A stretch of DNA of 64,000 bases, from contig JAGBJQ010000101.1 of NCBI GenBank assembly GCA_017934385.1, positions 1 through 64,000 on the forward strand. Reading direction: 5' to 3'. The notes under the pieces were generated by a model. The model was not told the DNA's origin. It was given only the letters and a program-made list of their open reading frames with translations, and did no database searches. Source of the stretch: Campylobacter sp. GTDB taxonomy: Bacteria > Campylobacterota > Campylobacteria > Campylobacterales > Campylobacteraceae. Made by a program: the position numbers and the translations under genes. Shown here in pieces: positions 63,105 through 64,000 of the stretch; position 1 is the stretch's first letter; every line of letters starts with the position of its first letter.

Positions 63105-64000
63105 TTAAATTCCTTTCTGTAATAAGCTAGAAATTCTAGCTTTAACCTCGTCGCTACCTAAAATTTCAATCATCTCAAATATCGACGGACTTACGCTTGT
63201 TCCTGTTATGGCGACTCGCAAAGGTTGGGCTAAATCTTTTAGCTTCACTTCGTTTGCCTCCAAAAATTCCATTGTCTTCGCCTCGATTTCGCTTGCAACG
63301 AAATTTGAGGTTAAAATTTCTTGGAATTTTGCGAGTAAGGCTATCGAATTTTCGTTGATAAACTTTTTATACGCTTTTTCATCATAAATTTTTAAAGGAT
63401 TGATTAAGGTTGCGATTCCGTTCGCCATTTCGGCTAGGGTTTTTGCCCTCTCTTTGTATTGATTAACGATAAGTTCTTTTTTAGGGTGATTTACTATATC
63501 TACGCCAAATTCTAGCAGGTGGGCGCAGGCTTCGGTGGTGTTTAAATTTTTAATGTAATGCGCATTTAGCCAATCAAGTTTGGTTTGGTTAAATGTGCTT
63601 GCACTTTTGCCGATATTATTAGGATTAAAGAGTTTTTTCATATCGTCCATGCTAAAAATTTCATCGTCCCCATGAGACCAGCCAAGGCGGACTAAGAAAT
63701 TTAGCAGAGCTTGTGGCAAATAGCCCATTTTTTTGTATTCCATGACATCTGTCGCGCCGTGGCGTTTAGAGAGTTTTGAGCCGTCAGAGCCATTTATCAT
63801 AGCGACATGGTAAAATTTCGGAACCTTAAATCCAAGTGCGTTATAAAGCACGATTTGTTTTGGGGTGTTTGATAGGTGATCGTCGCCTCTGATGATGTCT
63901 GTAACGCCCATTAGTGCGTCATCTATAACGACTGTGAAATTATAAGTCGGCGTGCCGTCGCTTCTAGCGATGATAAAATCGTCTAAAATGTCTTTGGCTT
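63105..64000 (-). CDS. gltX: Glutamate-tRNA ligase, 3' part
   Basis: Class I synthetase, C-terminal 298 codons in the window; the N-terminal part with the HIGH motif lies beyond base 64000. Visible: ILDDFIIARSDGTPTYNFTVVIDDALMGVTDIIRGDDHLSNTPKQIVLYNALG, the KMSKS equivalent SKLSKRHGATDV, and a helical anticodon-binding domain to the end. The pair with maeB is the order recalled for gltX2 of C. jejuni. Epsilonproteobacteria carry two GluRS copies, one of which may charge tRNA-Gln; which one this is cannot be told from the fragment. Confidence 0.95.
   Translation of the reverse strand, partial: AKDILDDFIIARSDGTPTYNFTVVIDDALMGVTDIIRGDDHLSNTPKQIVLYNALGFKVPKFYHVAMINGSDGSKLSKRHGATDVMEYKKMGYLPQALLNFLVRLGWSHGDDEIFSMDDMKKLFNPNNIGKSASTFNQTKLDWLNAHYIKNLNTTEACAHLLEFGVDIVNHPKKELIVNQYKERAKTLAEMANGIATLINPLKIYDEKAYKKFINENSIALLAKFQEILTSNFVASEIEAKTMEFLEANEVKLKDLAQPLRVAITGTSVSPSIFEMIEILGSDEVKARISSLLQKGI

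Overview
The window is chromosomal DNA from an epsilonproteobacterium, almost certainly a Campylobacter. The evidence is the AT-rich intergenic sequence, TATAAT -10 boxes without an evident -35 box, the futalosine menaquinone genes mqnD and mqnA, NifS/NifU, BioC/BioG, and gene neighbourhoods that I recall from C. jejuni (tig-clpP-def beside folE; dnaG beside TPR-rnhA-rnc-aroC; recA-eno-ftsB-like-cgpA; gltX2-maeB; nfu-murE-ispA-tkt). The species cannot be fixed from sequence alone. Nearly all of the window is coding. I see no tRNA, rRNA, CRISPR array, transposase or phage gene.

Layout. 1-3.4 kb: ilvE, an SPFH membrane protein, hisIE. 3.4-8.5 kb (minus strand): a LUD-domain protein, then a three-gene overlapping cassette of a membrane acyltransferase, a PAP2-type lipid phosphatase/transferase and an ATP-grasp/swivelling-His dikinase of unknown substrate. 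8.6-11.7 kb: the rpmJ-rpsM-rpsK-rpsD-rpoA-rplQ operon with a structured leader and a strong terminator. 11.8-13.7 kb: a Na/Pi cotransporter gene broken by a nonsense codon and a frameshift. 13.7-18.6 kb (minus): a lipoprotein, a nitroreductase, a CgpA-like periplasmic protein with eight N-glycosylation sequons, an FtsB-like protein, eno and recA. 18.7-22.6 kb (plus): mqnD, a DUF3137 membrane protein, murB, a His-rich CDF metal exporter. 22.8-26.6 kb (minus): a Tat-exported DUF362 protein, a PP-loop ATPase, dnaG. 26.7-34.2 kb (plus): LapB-like TPR protein, rnhA, rnc, rloA-rloB, aroC, an AAA ATPase with a HEPN-like C-terminal motif, and a Vat/CatB acetyltransferase. 34.2-40.1 kb (minus): tightly overlapping tig-clpP-def-comM-nnr-purN. 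40.3-49.6 kb (plus): folE, nifS-nifU, a SapC-family protein, nfu, a frameshifted gene, murE, panD, ebfC, ispA, tkt. 49.7-53.2 kb: surface lipoproteins, one behind a G10 promoter tract, a decayed paralogue, and an AI-2E-family exporter. 53.2-57.6 kb (minus): a biotin operon starting with a BioD-BioA fusion. 57.7-64 kb (minus): gdhA, mqnA, an MliC-like lipoprotein, pncB, maeB and the 3' part of gltX.

The least ordinary parts are: (1) the acyltransferase/PAP2/dikinase cassette, which looks like an uncharacterised lipid- or polyprenol-modifying pathway; (2) the defence-like genes RloA/RloB and AAA-HEPN packed with 8-14 nt gaps on both sides of aroC; (3) a putative phase-variable promoter (ten Gs abutting TATAAT) for a glycine-zipper lipoprotein that has a degraded copy about 0.6 kb downstream; (4) the bacterial BioD-BioA fusion; (5) the eight-sequon periplasmic protein. 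Three loci carry disabling lesions. Two of these lesions are single-base changes in A runs, so assembly error must be excluded before they are called pseudogenes.
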